From the NCBI GenBank assembly GCA_944327285.1, contig CALVHG010000003.1, positions 1 to 64,000 on the forward strand: a stretch of DNA of 64,000 bases. The letters are read 5' to 3'. This document shows positions 45,092 through 55,435 of the stretch, in pieces; position 1 is the stretch's first letter; every line of letters starts with the position of its first letter. The position numbers and the translations under genes were made by a program. The notes under the pieces are model-generated. The model was not told the origin of the DNA, ran no database searches, and saw only the letters and a list, made by a program, of their open reading frames with translations. The DNA is from an uncultured Desulfovibrio sp. (GTDB taxonomy: Bacteria > Desulfobacterota > Desulfovibrionia > Desulfovibrionales > Desulfovibrionaceae).

Positions 45092-45580
45092 TTAGCGGTT
45101 GTCGGGATCGGGGACCAGTTCTTCGGTAGCCATGGGCGCCGCGGCAGCAGGAGCGGCAGCGGCGGCCTGCCGGGGAGCTTCCGCCGGAGCGGCGACGGCT
45201 TCGATAGCGGGAGCTTCCTTCTTTTCTTCCTTGGCGGCCTTGGCCCGGATAAGGGCTTCCCGCTTGTCCTGGGTGGCGATCGCCTTCTGCGCCTTGAGCA
45301 GTTCCTTTTCAAGGCTGCGCACACGCCACTTACTTGTCATAAGGCGTGTGGACATGGTGACCTTGTTCCACCAGAAGAAACAGGTCGCCAGCACCGCGCC
45401 CACCACAAAGGCGCTTGCCACTACAAAGTAGAGCGGCAGGGAGATGGACGACATGGGCGGAACAAAGAAGAGGTTGAGCGTAAGCACCATCTCCTGGGAA
45501 AGGGGCTTCTGGTTCTGGAAGAAGAAGACCAGTGCCAGGAAGATGAGAAGAACCATCAGCAGCACTTTGATGTAGCGCAT
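45092..45580 (-). CDS. LapA/DUF1049-type membrane protein
   Basis: 162 aa. Two membrane helices (about 4-22 and 46-70) as in LapA (YciS)-type lipopolysaccharide-assembly proteins. A coiled-coil-like charged region follows (RVRSLEKELLKAQKAIATQDKREALIRAK, about 87-120), then an Ala/Pro-rich tail. GGAGG sits 6 bp before the ATG. The HIT gene ends 15 bp upstream, so the two are co-transcribed. Confidence 0.85.
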   Translation of the reverse strand: MRYIKVLLMVLLIFLALVFFFQNQKPLSQEMVLTLNLFFVPPMSSISLPLYFVVASAFVVGAVLATCFFWWNKVTMSTRLMTSKWRVRSLEKELLKAQKAIATQDKREALIRAKAAKEEKKEAPAIEAVAAPAEAPRQAAAAAPAAAAPMATEELVPDPDNR

Positions 45581-45595
45581 GTGAACCTCCTCGCG

Positions 45596-46099
45596 CTAGG
45601 AATGGGCGTTGTGCTTGAAAGCCTCGCGAAACAACGGGGTGAGCGCGTCGTAGGTCTCCAGCAGATGCTGCGGTATGGTGCGCACCTCATCCAGAACCGC
45701 CATAAAGGAGGAATCGCCGTTCCAGCGCGGGACGAGATGAAAGTGCAGATGCTCCCTGATGCCCGCGCCGGCGGCTTCTCCCTGATTGAGACCGACGTTG
45801 ATGCCTTCGCAGTGAAAGTGCTCCTGAAGGATCGGCATGCAGGTTTGCATGATGTCCATAACGTCATGCGCTTCTTCCCGGGTCAGATCGGCCAGCGCCA
45901 TGACGTGCCTGTAAGGGCAGACAAGGAGATGGCCGTTAGCGTAGGGAAATTTGTTCATGACCACGAATGCGTGGGCCCCCCTGTGCAGGATCAGGCGTTC
46001 CCGGTCTTCCTCTTGTCCCTCAGGAAGGCAGAAAACGCAGCTGTCCGGCTTGGGGCCCAGAATATACTGTATGCGCCACGGCGCCCAAAGTTGTTTCAT
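45596..46099 (-). CDS. HIT-family nucleotide hydrolase/transferase
   Basis: 167 aa. The histidine-triad motif HLHFHLVPRW is at 117-126, with Cys21/Cys24 as a zinc pair in the N-terminal CVFC segment. It starts MKQLWAPWRIQYI, typical of the branch resembling bacterial AP4A-type HIT proteins. An ATG four codons upstream (46111) is equally possible; neither has an SD. Reaction class: nucleoside phosphoramidate or dinucleoside polyphosphate hydrolysis; the substrate is not known. Confidence 0.9.
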   Translation of the reverse strand: MKQLWAPWRIQYILGPKPDSCVFCLPEGQEEDRERLILHRGAHAFVVMNKFPYANGHLLVCPYRHVMALADLTREEAHDVMDIMQTCMPILQEHFHCEGINVGLNQGEAAGAGIREHLHFHLVPRWNGDSSFMAVLDEVRTIPQHLLETYDALTPLFREAFKHNAHS

Positions 46100-46224
46100 G
46101 GCATTGACCATACACGGGTTCAAAATTGAGGGCAAGGGCAAGAAAGACACTCCGCCTCTTTTGCAGTCCTTGCGGGGAGGCTGTTTGCCCGGACATAATG
46201 AAAGGTGCGTGCCGGGCGGCAAAA

Positions 46225-46262
46225 AGGGGTGAAACCGCCTGCTTTCGGTGATTCCACCCCTT
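46225..46262 (-). terminator. rho-independent terminator of glpC
   Basis: In the glpC direction AGGGGTGGAATCACC, a short loop, GGCGGTTTCACCCCT, then TTTTT. It ends 20 bp past the stop. Confidence 0.75.
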
Positions 46263-46280
46263 GCGATGGCAGATGCCGCG

Positions 46281-47483
46281 TTATGCCGTCTTTTCCAGCG
46301 TGCGCCGCAGCAGCGTAACCGGGTGCACGCTCGGCTTGCGGGTTCCGTGCGTCAGCTGGAGGCGGCAGGTGCCGCATTCCGAGCTGGACAGGTTGGCGCC
46401 GCTGCGCCGGACTTTGTCAAAGAGGGGAGCGCCCACTTCCATGCCGATAGCGTATTTTTCCTTTTTGAAGCCGTAGCTGCCGGAAATGCCGCAGCAGCCC
46501 GCGTCGGCATTTTCAACATGAATATTGGGGAGCTGTCGCAGCAGCTCGTAACCCGGCAGACCGCCGCCCTGGGCCCGCAGATGGCAGGGAGCATGATAGA
46601 CGACGCGTTCGGTAAAGTCGCTTTGCGGATCGAGCGAGAGCTCGCCGCGTTCGACGCAGTCCAGCAGGAAAGCCTGGGCGTCCAGCACATGGGGCGCGCA
46701 GGTCTGCGCAAGGTCCGGGAAGAATTCCGGCACATCCTGGTTGAGCATGAGCACGCAGCTTGGGCAGGAAGAGATGACGGGAATGCCCTGTTCCTGCATG
46801 CGCCGCATGGCACGCAGATTGCGTTTGGCGTTGGCTTTGGCGTCGTTGGCAAAGCCGTTGGCAATCATGGGCAGGCCGCAGCAGGAGAATTCCCTGGGAA
46901 TAATCACTTCGTAGCCCGCGCGATTGAGGAGCCAGACAAGGTCAAAGCCGGTCTGCGGATCATAGATGTCTATGAAGCAGCCCGGAAAAAGGGCAACCTT
47001 GCGGGGCTGCATGCCCTGATAGATGCCGGCCAGCCGATCCCGGAAGCGCGCGGGCGCAAAGGCGGGCAGGGGAGCTTCGGCGGCAATGCCGATCTTGTCC
47101 AGCACCTTGCGCGTCAGCGGGTTGAGCATGCCGAAGTTCTTGAGTCCGGCAGGCAGAGGGCGCAGCAGTTTTGCCAGCAGTTCGCCGTGCCCCAGCACCC
47201 AGTCGCGCAGGGCGGGCTTGTGCGTGCGACAGTAGTCGGCGCGGGCCATCATGTTGAAGGTGGAAACCGGCACGCCGTGCGGGCAGGAAATATCGCAGTT
47301 CTTGCAGTTGGAGCAGTAGTGCAGCGATTTTTCCTCGTCCAGCCCCAGCAGGCGGAAACGTTCGTAGGCCGGGCCGATGAGGCGCGGCCCCAGATAGTTG
47401 GGCGTTGCCCGGGCTACGGGGCAGTTGACCACGCAGGTGGTGCAGGCAATGCAGGCATCCGGTGTGGGATGATGTGTGCTCAT
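46281..47483 (-). CDS. glpC: anaerobic glycerol-3-phosphate dehydrogenase subunit C
   Basis: Membrane-associated electron-transfer subunit that passes electrons from GlpAB to quinone. 400 aa: two 4Fe-4S clusters (Cys11, 14, 17, 21 and Cys57, 60, 63, 67, the CxxCxxCxxxCP type) and two CCG domains (FSCCGLPMIANG and GCCGISGSYGFKKEKY) that probably bind a noncubane cluster. AGGGGA precedes the ATG at 47483. Last gene of glpABC, 11 bp after glpB. Confidence 0.94.
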   Translation of the reverse strand: MSTHHPTPDACIACTTCVVNCPVARATPNYLGPRLIGPAYERFRLLGLDEEKSLHYCSNCKNCDISCPHGVPVSTFNMMARADYCRTHKPALRDWVLGHGELLAKLLRPLPAGLKNFGMLNPLTRKVLDKIGIAAEAPLPAFAPARFRDRLAGIYQGMQPRKVALFPGCFIDIYDPQTGFDLVWLLNRAGYEVIIPREFSCCGLPMIANGFANDAKANAKRNLRAMRRMQEQGIPVISSCPSCVLMLNQDVPEFFPDLAQTCAPHVLDAQAFLLDCVERGELSLDPQSDFTERVVYHAPCHLRAQGGGLPGYELLRQLPNIHVENADAGCCGISGSYGFKKEKYAIGMEVGAPLFDKVRRSGANLSSSECGTCRLQLTHGTRKPSVHPVTLLRRTLEKTA

Positions 47484-47494
47484 GACAAAGTCCC

Positions 47495-48772
47495 CTAGCA
47501 TTGGGCGCACGCGGACAGGGCGGCGCGCCAGGCGGTGGCGACGGCGACGCCGTTACCGCTTTTTTCCGAAGCGAAATCATAGCCGCCCACAGAGCGGCCG
47601 GCGAAAAAGACATTGTTCAGCGCGGGCGCGCCGTCGATGCGCAGCGGCGACATGGCCGCGTTGACCATGACCCCGGCCGAGGCAAAGGCGTGGTTGCCGA
47701 AGATGTTCTGATCGGACCAGTCCTCCGGCCGCGCGGGCAGGAGAGAGCCGTCCGCCTGGAGCACAGGCAGGCCGAAAACGGCCTCCCGCGCTTCTCCGGG
47801 GGAGGAAAGGAAGCCGCCGCCCATAAAGCCGCCCGTGGCCATGACAAAGGCTTTGGCGGCAAAGCGACGCCGGCCGCAGGCTGTTTCCGCCACAAGCGCG
47901 GCGCAGCGCTTTCCGTCGCACTCGGCCTCCGTAACAAGGGCGTTTTCCACCATATCCACGTCGCGCGCCTGCAATTCGTTTTTCAGCGCCGTATACAGGC
48001 GCAGACCGCCCACGCCCGGAGGGAGGGTCGGCATTTCTACCAGCGGCACGGGGGCGGCCGCCGCAACGGCTTCCCATGCGGCGTTGCTGAGACCGCAGAC
48101 AGGAGGAAGCAGCACCACGTCCGCAGGCGTTGCGCGAAGGGCATTCCGCAGTCCGGCCGCCAGCCAGGCGGTGCCTTCGGGGCTTTCCACATAGCGGGCG
48201 ATATCCAGCGGCGAGAGGTTGCGATGCGCGCCGGGAATGGGATTTTCCAGATGCGCCTCGTGCCAGGCGATATTGGCAAGATGCGGATAGCGGCGCAGCT
48301 GCGCCGTGACCAGCGCCGGATGGCTGTCCTTGAGGCCTTCGACGCTGACGACAAGAGCCGATGCCGCCGTTTCCAGCAGTTCGCCCCGGCAGGAGGGCAG
48401 CGTCAGACAGGTTGGTTTGAGCGTGCCGAGAATGGTCGGCACGCGGCGGTTGCCGTTAGCGGCCGCTTCCAGGGGCGCGCCATGCCGGGCGCAGACAGCG
48501 CTCAGCATCTTGAGAGCCTCTTCCACCCCTTCTCTGCCCACAAGGCGATAGGGGTGCCGTTCCGGCAGGGCATCCAGAGCATCCAGAGGCTGTCCCTCCA
48601 CTGCCTGACCATTGACGTAGCCGAGCACGTCCACGCAGCCGCTGCCGATATTCAGCGAACCGCAGCCGCGGGAAAGCAGCGTGACGCGCTTGCCCTGTTC
48701 GCTGGCGACGATGGCGGCCATGAGTCCGGCCATGCCGGAGCCGACGACGAGAATATCAGTTGTTCTGCTCAC
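47495..48772 (-). CDS. glpB: anaerobic glycerol-3-phosphate dehydrogenase subunit B
   Basis: FAD/FMN-binding subunit of the GlpABC complex. About 426 aa with a Rossmann dinucleotide fold at the N-terminus (TDILVVGSGMAGLMAAIVA) and a second nucleotide-related motif at the end (NNVFFAGRSVGGYDFASEKSGNGVA). The GTG at 48772 has GGAG 6 bp upstream. An ATG at 48784 is possible but lacks an SD. It overlaps glpA by 17 bp with this start. Confidence 0.92.
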   Translation of the reverse strand: MSRTTDILVVGSGMAGLMAAIVASEQGKRVTLLSRGCGSLNIGSGCVDVLGYVNGQAVEGQPLDALDALPERHPYRLVGREGVEEALKMLSAVCARHGAPLEAAANGNRRVPTILGTLKPTCLTLPSCRGELLETAASALVVSVEGLKDSHPALVTAQLRRYPHLANIAWHEAHLENPIPGAHRNLSPLDIARYVESPEGTAWLAAGLRNALRATPADVVLLPPVCGLSNAAWEAVAAAAPVPLVEMPTLPPGVGGLRLYTALKNELQARDVDMVENALVTEAECDGKRCAALVAETACGRRRFAAKAFVMATGGFMGGGFLSSPGEAREAVFGLPVLQADGSLLPARPEDWSDQNIFGNHAFASAGVMVNAAMSPLRIDGAPALNNVFFAGRSVGGYDFASEKSGNGVAVATAWRAALSACAQC

Positions 48773-50363
48773 GGCAGGCTCCATCAAGGTTAAGCGTGGC
48801 AAGATAGACGGCGCGGTTCAGCTCGCTTTCCTTAAGCTGCGTATCCCAGAGGGCGGGACGAAGACCGCGCCAGCGTTCCTGCAGGAAGTTCTGCACGTCG
48901 CGCACAGGGGAAAGAGCAAAATTCACATGGCGTTCCGCCAGAGCCGCCGCAGCCCGCAGAGAGCAGAAAGTGCCCTGGCAGGTTCCCATGCCCAGGCGCG
49001 TGCGCAGGCGCACGTCGTGCAGGGAATGCGTGGCCGGATCTTTAGCCACATATTCGATTTCCGCCGCCGTGACCATTTCGCATTCGCACAGCATGCCGTT
49101 ATCGGCTTCCCGCGCGGCGTTTTTGACCACGTCGCCAAAGGCGTCGCCCAGACGATCGGCCACCAGCCGGATGCCGTGCGCGGGGAAGCTGCGCGCCGCG
49201 CGTTCCAGAACTTCCGGCGCAGGATCGGGAATAATGGCTTCTTCCGCCGTGCGGCAGGGAGTGGTGACGCCCAGACGGCGACAGACAAGATCGCTCATGC
49301 GTTCGGCCATGAGGCGATACGTGGTCAGCTTGCCGCCAAAGATGCTGGCCATGCCGCGCAGGCCTTCATCCATATGATCCACAATATGGAAGTTGCGGCT
49401 TGCCGCCCGTCCCGCCGCGTTGTTGGGCGTATAAAGAGGACGTGTTCCCGCAAAGGCGCGCAGAATGCGGTAGCTGCGCAGCGCGGGGAACAGCGGCTCG
49501 CCGATATCCAGCAGGCGGGTGACGTCTTCGCTGGTCGGCAGGCTGTCGGCCGGGTCCTTGGACGGGGTGGAGGTGGTGCCGAAAATGGTCACGGAGCCGT
49601 GGGGCACGAAGATGTCGCCGTCCGAGCTCTTGTGCAGACGGTTGACCACGCGGGACGTAAAGCGATGGTTGAAGACGATGAGCGTCCCCTTGTCCGGCGA
49701 CACGCTGACGTCCAGCCCGGCCATGCGGGCGACAGCCCCGGACCAGGACCCCGCCGCATTGACGATATACTCGCAGTCAATGGCAACGGTTTCGCCGGTC
49801 ACGCGATTTTTGGCGTCCACGCCGATCACGCGTCCCTGTTCGGTGCGGATGGCCGTCACTTCATGATAGGTCAGCACTTCGCCGCCGTAGCGGCGGGCGC
49901 TCAGCGCGTTGTGCCAGACAAGGCGGAAACCGTCGATACAGGAATCCGGGACGCGATAGACTTCCCGCACGCGCGGGGAAAGGCGCGGCTCCAGACGGCG
50001 GGCCTCGTCGGGGTCCACCGCTTCCGCCGCGATGCCGGCAGCTTTGCAGGCCGTGACCCAGCGCGCGGCAAAATCCGGATCGTCTTCGGGCAGCGCGGCA
50101 AAGAAACCCTCGGTTTCCTCCACGCACTGTTTGCCGATGCGGCGCATGATCATGTTTTCTTCAATACATTCGCGCGCGGATTCGGGATCGCCGACCGCAT
50201 AGCGTGCGCCGCTGTGCAGCAGCCCATGAAAGCGCGAACTCGTGCCGTGGGCAAGGCCGCCCATTTCCAAAAGTACGGCGTCAACGCCGCGCATGCTCAG
50301 ATCGCGCAAGATGCCGATCCCTGTCGCGCCGCCGCCGATAATGACTACCGAGGTCTGTTTCAC
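48756..50363 (-). CDS. glpA: anaerobic glycerol-3-phosphate dehydrogenase subunit A
   Basis: Catalytic flavoprotein that oxidises sn-glycerol-3-phosphate to dihydroxyacetone phosphate. 535 aa: FAD fold VVIIGGGATGIGILRDLSMRG at the N-terminus, DAO domain, and a BFD-like [2Fe-2S] domain near the C-terminus (CECEMVTAAEIEY...LGMGTCQGTFC). The start GTG at 50363 has GGAGG 4 bp upstream. The dihydroxyacetone phosphate formed is a substrate of the TIM encoded at 23.5 kb. It is divergent from the HAD phosphatase gene, with a 210-bp shared regulatory gap. Confidence 0.95.
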   Translation of the reverse strand: MKQTSVVIIGGGATGIGILRDLSMRGVDAVLLEMGGLAHGTSSRFHGLLHSGARYAVGDPESARECIEENMIMRRIGKQCVEETEGFFAALPEDDPDFAARWVTACKAAGIAAEAVDPDEARRLEPRLSPRVREVYRVPDSCIDGFRLVWHNALSARRYGGEVLTYHEVTAIRTEQGRVIGVDAKNRVTGETVAIDCEYIVNAAGSWSGAVARMAGLDVSVSPDKGTLIVFNHRFTSRVVNRLHKSSDGDIFVPHGSVTIFGTTSTPSKDPADSLPTSEDVTRLLDIGEPLFPALRSYRILRAFAGTRPLYTPNNAAGRAASRNFHIVDHMDEGLRGMASIFGGKLTTYRLMAERMSDLVCRRLGVTTPCRTAEEAIIPDPAPEVLERAARSFPAHGIRLVADRLGDAFGDVVKNAAREADNGMLCECEMVTAAEIEYVAKDPATHSLHDVRLRTRLGMGTCQGTFCSLRAAAALAERHVNFALSPVRDVQNFLQERWRGLRPALWDTQLKESELNRAVYLATLNLDGACREQNN

Positions 50364-50573
50364 TCTGCCTCCGCAATGCCCGCGCCGTTCAGGCGGCGCG
50401 GTTAAAGGGCATATTTCTTTCTGTCTACTCGTGCCCGTCAAGCGCTGTCAAGACGGACGGAGACGACGCAGGCGGTGCTTGCGTCCCCCTTCTTCCCGTT
50501 GTATCAGCAAGTTGACTGAAATCCTTCCCAAGAGAAAGCGCCGTATCCCGGCGCTATCGCAGGAGCATTACGG

Positions 50574-51365
50574 ATGGGCAAAAAACGCTGCTATGTTCTT
50601 GATATGGACGGAACCATTTATCTTGGTTCCATTCCCATTCCCGGAGCCGTTGATTTTATACGCCGTCACTGGAACGATGCGGATTTCTACTTTCTCAGCA
50701 ATAATACTTCCAAATCGCCTTCCACCTATATTCGCAAGCTGAACGGCATGGGCATTGCCGCGCGGCCCGAACAGCTGTTGTCGCCGGTCACGCCGCTGGT
50801 GGCCTTTCTGCGCAGCGAAGGCATTTCTTCCGCTTATCTTGTCGGCAATACGGAGTTTTGCGGTCAGATGCGCGACGTTATGCCCGAACTGCGTCAGGCG
50901 GGCGATGACGGACCGGCGGAAGCCGTCATTCTGGCCTATGACACGGAGCTGACCTATGCCAAGCTGGCGCGTTCGGCCCTGCTGCTGCAACAGCCGCAGG
51001 TGCGTTTTTTCGCCACGCATCCCGATCTTGTCTGTCCGTCGCCGGAAGGGCCTCTGCCGGATGTCGGCAGCATGCTGGGACTCTACAAAATCGCCACGGG
51101 CAGGGAGCCGGAACGGATTTTCGGCAAGCCCGATCCCGTGCTGCTGTCTTCTTTGCTGCAACGCTACGACCGGGACGAAATGCTGATGGTCGGGGATCGC
51201 CTGTCCACGGACAAAAAGCTGGCGGAAAATGCGGGCATTGATTTTCTGCTTGTCCTGAGCGGCGAAGCGCAGCGCAAAGACCTTGCCGGGCTGGAGCGTC
51301 AGCCAACCTATATATGCGACGATCTCGGCGGTTTTGAACGTTATCTTGAGGAGCAGGCCCGTTGA
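50574..51365 (+). CDS. HAD-IIA family phosphatase (NagD/AraL/PGP-like)
   Basis: 263 aa. HAD motif I DMDGT (10-14), motif II SNNTSKSP, the C2-type cap, motif III GKPDP with the upstream Lys region, and motif IV MVGDRLSTDKKLAENAG. This class includes phosphatases of glycerol phosphate, 4-nitrophenyl phosphate and nucleotides. Its position head to head with glpABC makes a glycerol-3-phosphate or dihydroxyacetone-phosphate substrate attractive (inference only). GGAG sits upstream of the ATG. Its stop overlaps the next ATG. Confidence 0.9.
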   Translation: MGKKRCYVLDMDGTIYLGSIPIPGAVDFIRRHWNDADFYFLSNNTSKSPSTYIRKLNGMGIAARPEQLLSPVTPLVAFLRSEGISSAYLVGNTEFCGQMRDVMPELRQAGDDGPAEAVILAYDTELTYAKLARSALLLQQPQVRFFATHPDLVCPSPEGPLPDVGSMLGLYKIATGREPERIFGKPDPVLLSSLLQRYDRDEMLMVGDRLSTDKKLAENAGIDFLLVLSGEAQRKDLAGLERQPTYICDDLGGFERYLEEQAR

Positions 51366-52006
51366 TGAAGCAGCATATTTTTTTTGATCTGGACGGTACG
51401 CTTACCGATTCCGCGCCGGGCATTCTCAATTCCCTGCGGCATGCTTTCGCCGGATTCGGGCTCGCTCCTTCCGAGGCGATCCTGCGCTCTTATATCGGCC
51501 CGCCCCTGCGCGAGAGCTTCGCCCGTCATTTTTCGTCCCCGGCGGATGTGGAAAAGGCCGTGAAGCTCTATCGGGAGTATTTCAGCGAACGCGGGCTGTT
51601 TGAAAATGCCGTCTATCCCGGCGTCTGCGATATGCTGCGCCGGCTGTCGTCACAGTCCCGGCTCTATTTGGCGACGTCCAAGCCGGAGGTCTTTGCTCTG
51701 CGCATCATGGATCATTTTGATCTGAGCGCCTTCTTTAACGGCATGCACGGTGCGGAGCTGAACGGCCCCCGGCATGACAAGGCCGACGTGCTGCGTCATG
51801 CTCTGGCATCGCACGACGTACCCATTGCGGATGCCGTCATGGTTGGCGACCGTCGGCACGATGTGGAAGGCGCGCATGCTGTGGGGATGCCCTGCGTGGG
51901 CGTCGCCTACGGTTACGGCGGCCGCGCCGAACTGGAAGCCGCGGGCGCGGACGCCGTTGCGGAGGACATGACAGCTCTGGAACAGCTGCTTCTTGCGCGC
52001 CCCTGA
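51365..52006 (+). CDS. HAD phosphatase, phosphoglycolate-phosphatase-like
   Basis: 213 aa. HAD motif I FDLDGTLTDS, helical C1 cap (GLAPSEAILRSYIGPPLRESF), motif II ATSKP, and motif IV MVGDRRHDVEGAHAVGMPCVGVAYGYG. Matches the Gph/PpaX group. It overlaps the previous HAD gene by 1 bp (TGATG), so the two are translated together; the nitroreductase gene follows after 69 bp. Confidence 0.9.
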   Translation: MKQHIFFDLDGTLTDSAPGILNSLRHAFAGFGLAPSEAILRSYIGPPLRESFARHFSSPADVEKAVKLYREYFSERGLFENAVYPGVCDMLRRLSSQSRLYLATSKPEVFALRIMDHFDLSAFFNGMHGAELNGPRHDKADVLRHALASHDVPIADAVMVGDRRHDVEGAHAVGMPCVGVAYGYGGRAELEAAGADAVAEDMTALEQLLLARP

Positions 52007-52075
52007 CGCAAATGATTCTCTTTTTGCAGTCCTTTATAAAAATATACGCAAAACCAGCAAGCAGGAGTCGGAATT

Positions 52076-52579
52076 ATGGATGCTCTGGAAACGCTTTTCA
52101 CCCGTCGCAGCATTCGCAAGTATACGGATCAGCCTGTTGCCGATGCCGATGTGCAGACCATGCTCAAGGCGGCCATGCTGGCGCCCAGCGCCAACAACAA
52201 GCAGCCGTGGCAATTCATTGTGGTCCGGAAGCCCGAACATCTGAAGGCCGTGGCTGAAATGCACCCGTATGGCAAGATGGCCGCGCAGGCGCCTCTGGCC
52301 ATCATCGTCTGCGGCGAAGTTGCGGATCCCGAATACTGGATTCAGGACTGCGCCGCCGCAACGGAAAATCTGATGCTGGCCGCGCGTGCCCTTGGCATTG
52401 GCAGCGTCTGGTGCGGTCTGCATCCCCGCGAAGAGCGTAAGATTCCCTTCAAGGAATACTTTAAGATTCCGGAAGGCGTGGAGCCTTTTGCTCTGATTGT
52501 CCTTGGCCATCCGGCGCAGCCGTTCAACGAAGCCGACAAGCGCGTGCAGCCCGCCAAGATTCATCAGGAACAGTGGTAA
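52076..52579 (+). CDS. nitroreductase-family flavoprotein
   Basis: 167 aa, a short member of the FMN nitroreductase fold: FTRRSIRKYTDQPV at 10-23 (FMN phosphate contacts), APSANNKQPWQFIVV (46-60), and the C-terminal half GSVWCGLHP with ALIVLGHPAQ. Reduces nitro compounds or quinones with NAD(P)H; physiological substrate unknown. AGGAG 8 bp ahead of the ATG. A long-form family B element follows. Confidence 0.92.
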   Translation: MDALETLFTRRSIRKYTDQPVADADVQTMLKAAMLAPSANNKQPWQFIVVRKPEHLKAVAEMHPYGKMAAQAPLAIIVCGEVADPEYWIQDCAAATENLMLAARALGIGSVWCGLHPREERKIPFKEYFKIPEGVEPFALIVLGHPAQPFNEADKRVQPAKIHQEQW

Positions 52580-52597
52580 TTAACATAAGCAGTTTGT

Positions 52598-52770
52598 TTT
52601 GGGGGGAAGGGAAACCCTTCCTCTCTGCTGTCGATGCCTGTAGCTTCCTGCGTCGCAACGGGCACGGCCTGCGGCCGCTGCTGGTGCGAGAGGGCCCAGC
52701 CTTTCCGAAGGAAAGGCGTTCTCGTAATCCTTCCCCCCAAGCCTCCCATCCCCGGCGCGCTTTTTCAGGG
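52598..52770 (+). repeat. family B element after the nitroreductase gene, long form
   Basis: Arms TTTTGGGGGGAAGG (about 52598-52611) and CCTTCCCCCCAAG (about 52730-52742) enclose about 118 bp. They are followed by CCTCCCATCCCC and GGCGCGCTTTTTCAGG. The insert shares with the element after hypE the segments GGCCGC.GGCCGTG and GCGACGCAGGA (here on the opposite strand). Confidence 0.8.
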
Positions 52771-52856
52771 AGACAAGAGCATATGGCAAGCATTCTTCAG
52801 AGAATGAGTAGATGACATGCTCTGTTAATTTAAAAATCTCTCCAGATTAGGCTCTT

Positions 52857-52917
52857 TTAAAGCGTTTTAGCTTTGAAAAAGAGAAAGCGCGAGGCGGCAC
52901 AGCGCCGCTTAGAGCAT
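52857..52917 (+). repeat. family A fragment (copy 15)
   Basis: AAAGCGTTTTAGC...GAAAGCGC, a shortened GC stem (GGCGGCACAGCGCCGC), then TTAGAGCATT. It looks like a copy with the whole right half deleted except the terminus. It lies between the long B element and the gdhA terminator. Confidence 0.75.
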
Positions 52918-52918
52918 T

Positions 52919-52951
52919 AAAAAAGGGAGGCTCTCTTTTTGAGAGCCTCCC
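52919..52951 (-). terminator. rho-independent terminator of gdhA
   Basis: GGGAGGCTCTC, loop AAAAA, GAGAGCCTCCC, then TTTTTT in the gdhA direction. An 11-bp perfect stem, 26 bp after the stop. Confidence 0.93.
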
Positions 52952-52976
52952 TTTTATGTGTGGAGTCAGATGTGAA

Positions 52977-54982
<2,006 letters not shown>

Positions 54983-55082
54983 GACAACAGCTGATGAGGG
55001 GTGACACGGCAGAATTTTTCCTGTCGAGGAAGCCGTCGGCGGCACAGTGCCGTCGAACCGTCGATAGTCCGTCTATGTTTGA

Positions 55083-55099
55083 TTACGCAGTCAGCGTAA
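55083..55099. promoter_or_regulatory. candidate operator upstream of the tetR gene
   Basis: TTACGC-AGTCA-GCGTAA, a 6-bp dyad with a 5-bp spacer, about 100 bp upstream of the ATG at 54982. The size fits a TetR-family site; no second copy is seen. The 450-bp gap 54983-55432 also holds the family B element after lonB and otherwise nothing I can name. Confidence 0.3.
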
Positions 55100-55348
55100 C
55101 CAAGTCAACAGTATCGTGAAGATTTTCCCGTTAAATTTCATGCTCGAACAGCGCGCGGAGGAAAAGTCCTCCGCAGATATCCCGGCGCCGGGGCGGAGGG
55201 TACGCTGCGGCGTGTCGGAATGGATGGCGGGACGCTCTGAAATCGTGCCGGGGGAGGGGGCTGGGAGAAATCGCGGAAAAGAGAAAAGAAGAATTTTTGC
55301 GGCGCTGCATCTTCAATTGAAGAGTGCTTGCGGGAATCTCCCACACTT

Positions 55349-55435
55349 GAAAAAAGCGCGCTGGGAGGGGAGGGGGCTTGGGGGAGGGGAACCCTCTCGC
55401 GCTAGCAGAGGGTTCCCCTCCCCCAAACGACACTA
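55349..55435 (-). repeat. family B element after lonB
   Basis: Perfect 20-bp stem (55378-55397 against 55407-55426) around a CGCGCTAGC loop. In the gene direction CCCCCTCCCCTCCC and AGCGCGCTTTTTTC follow. Its tail ends in the lonB stop TAG. Confidence 0.85.
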
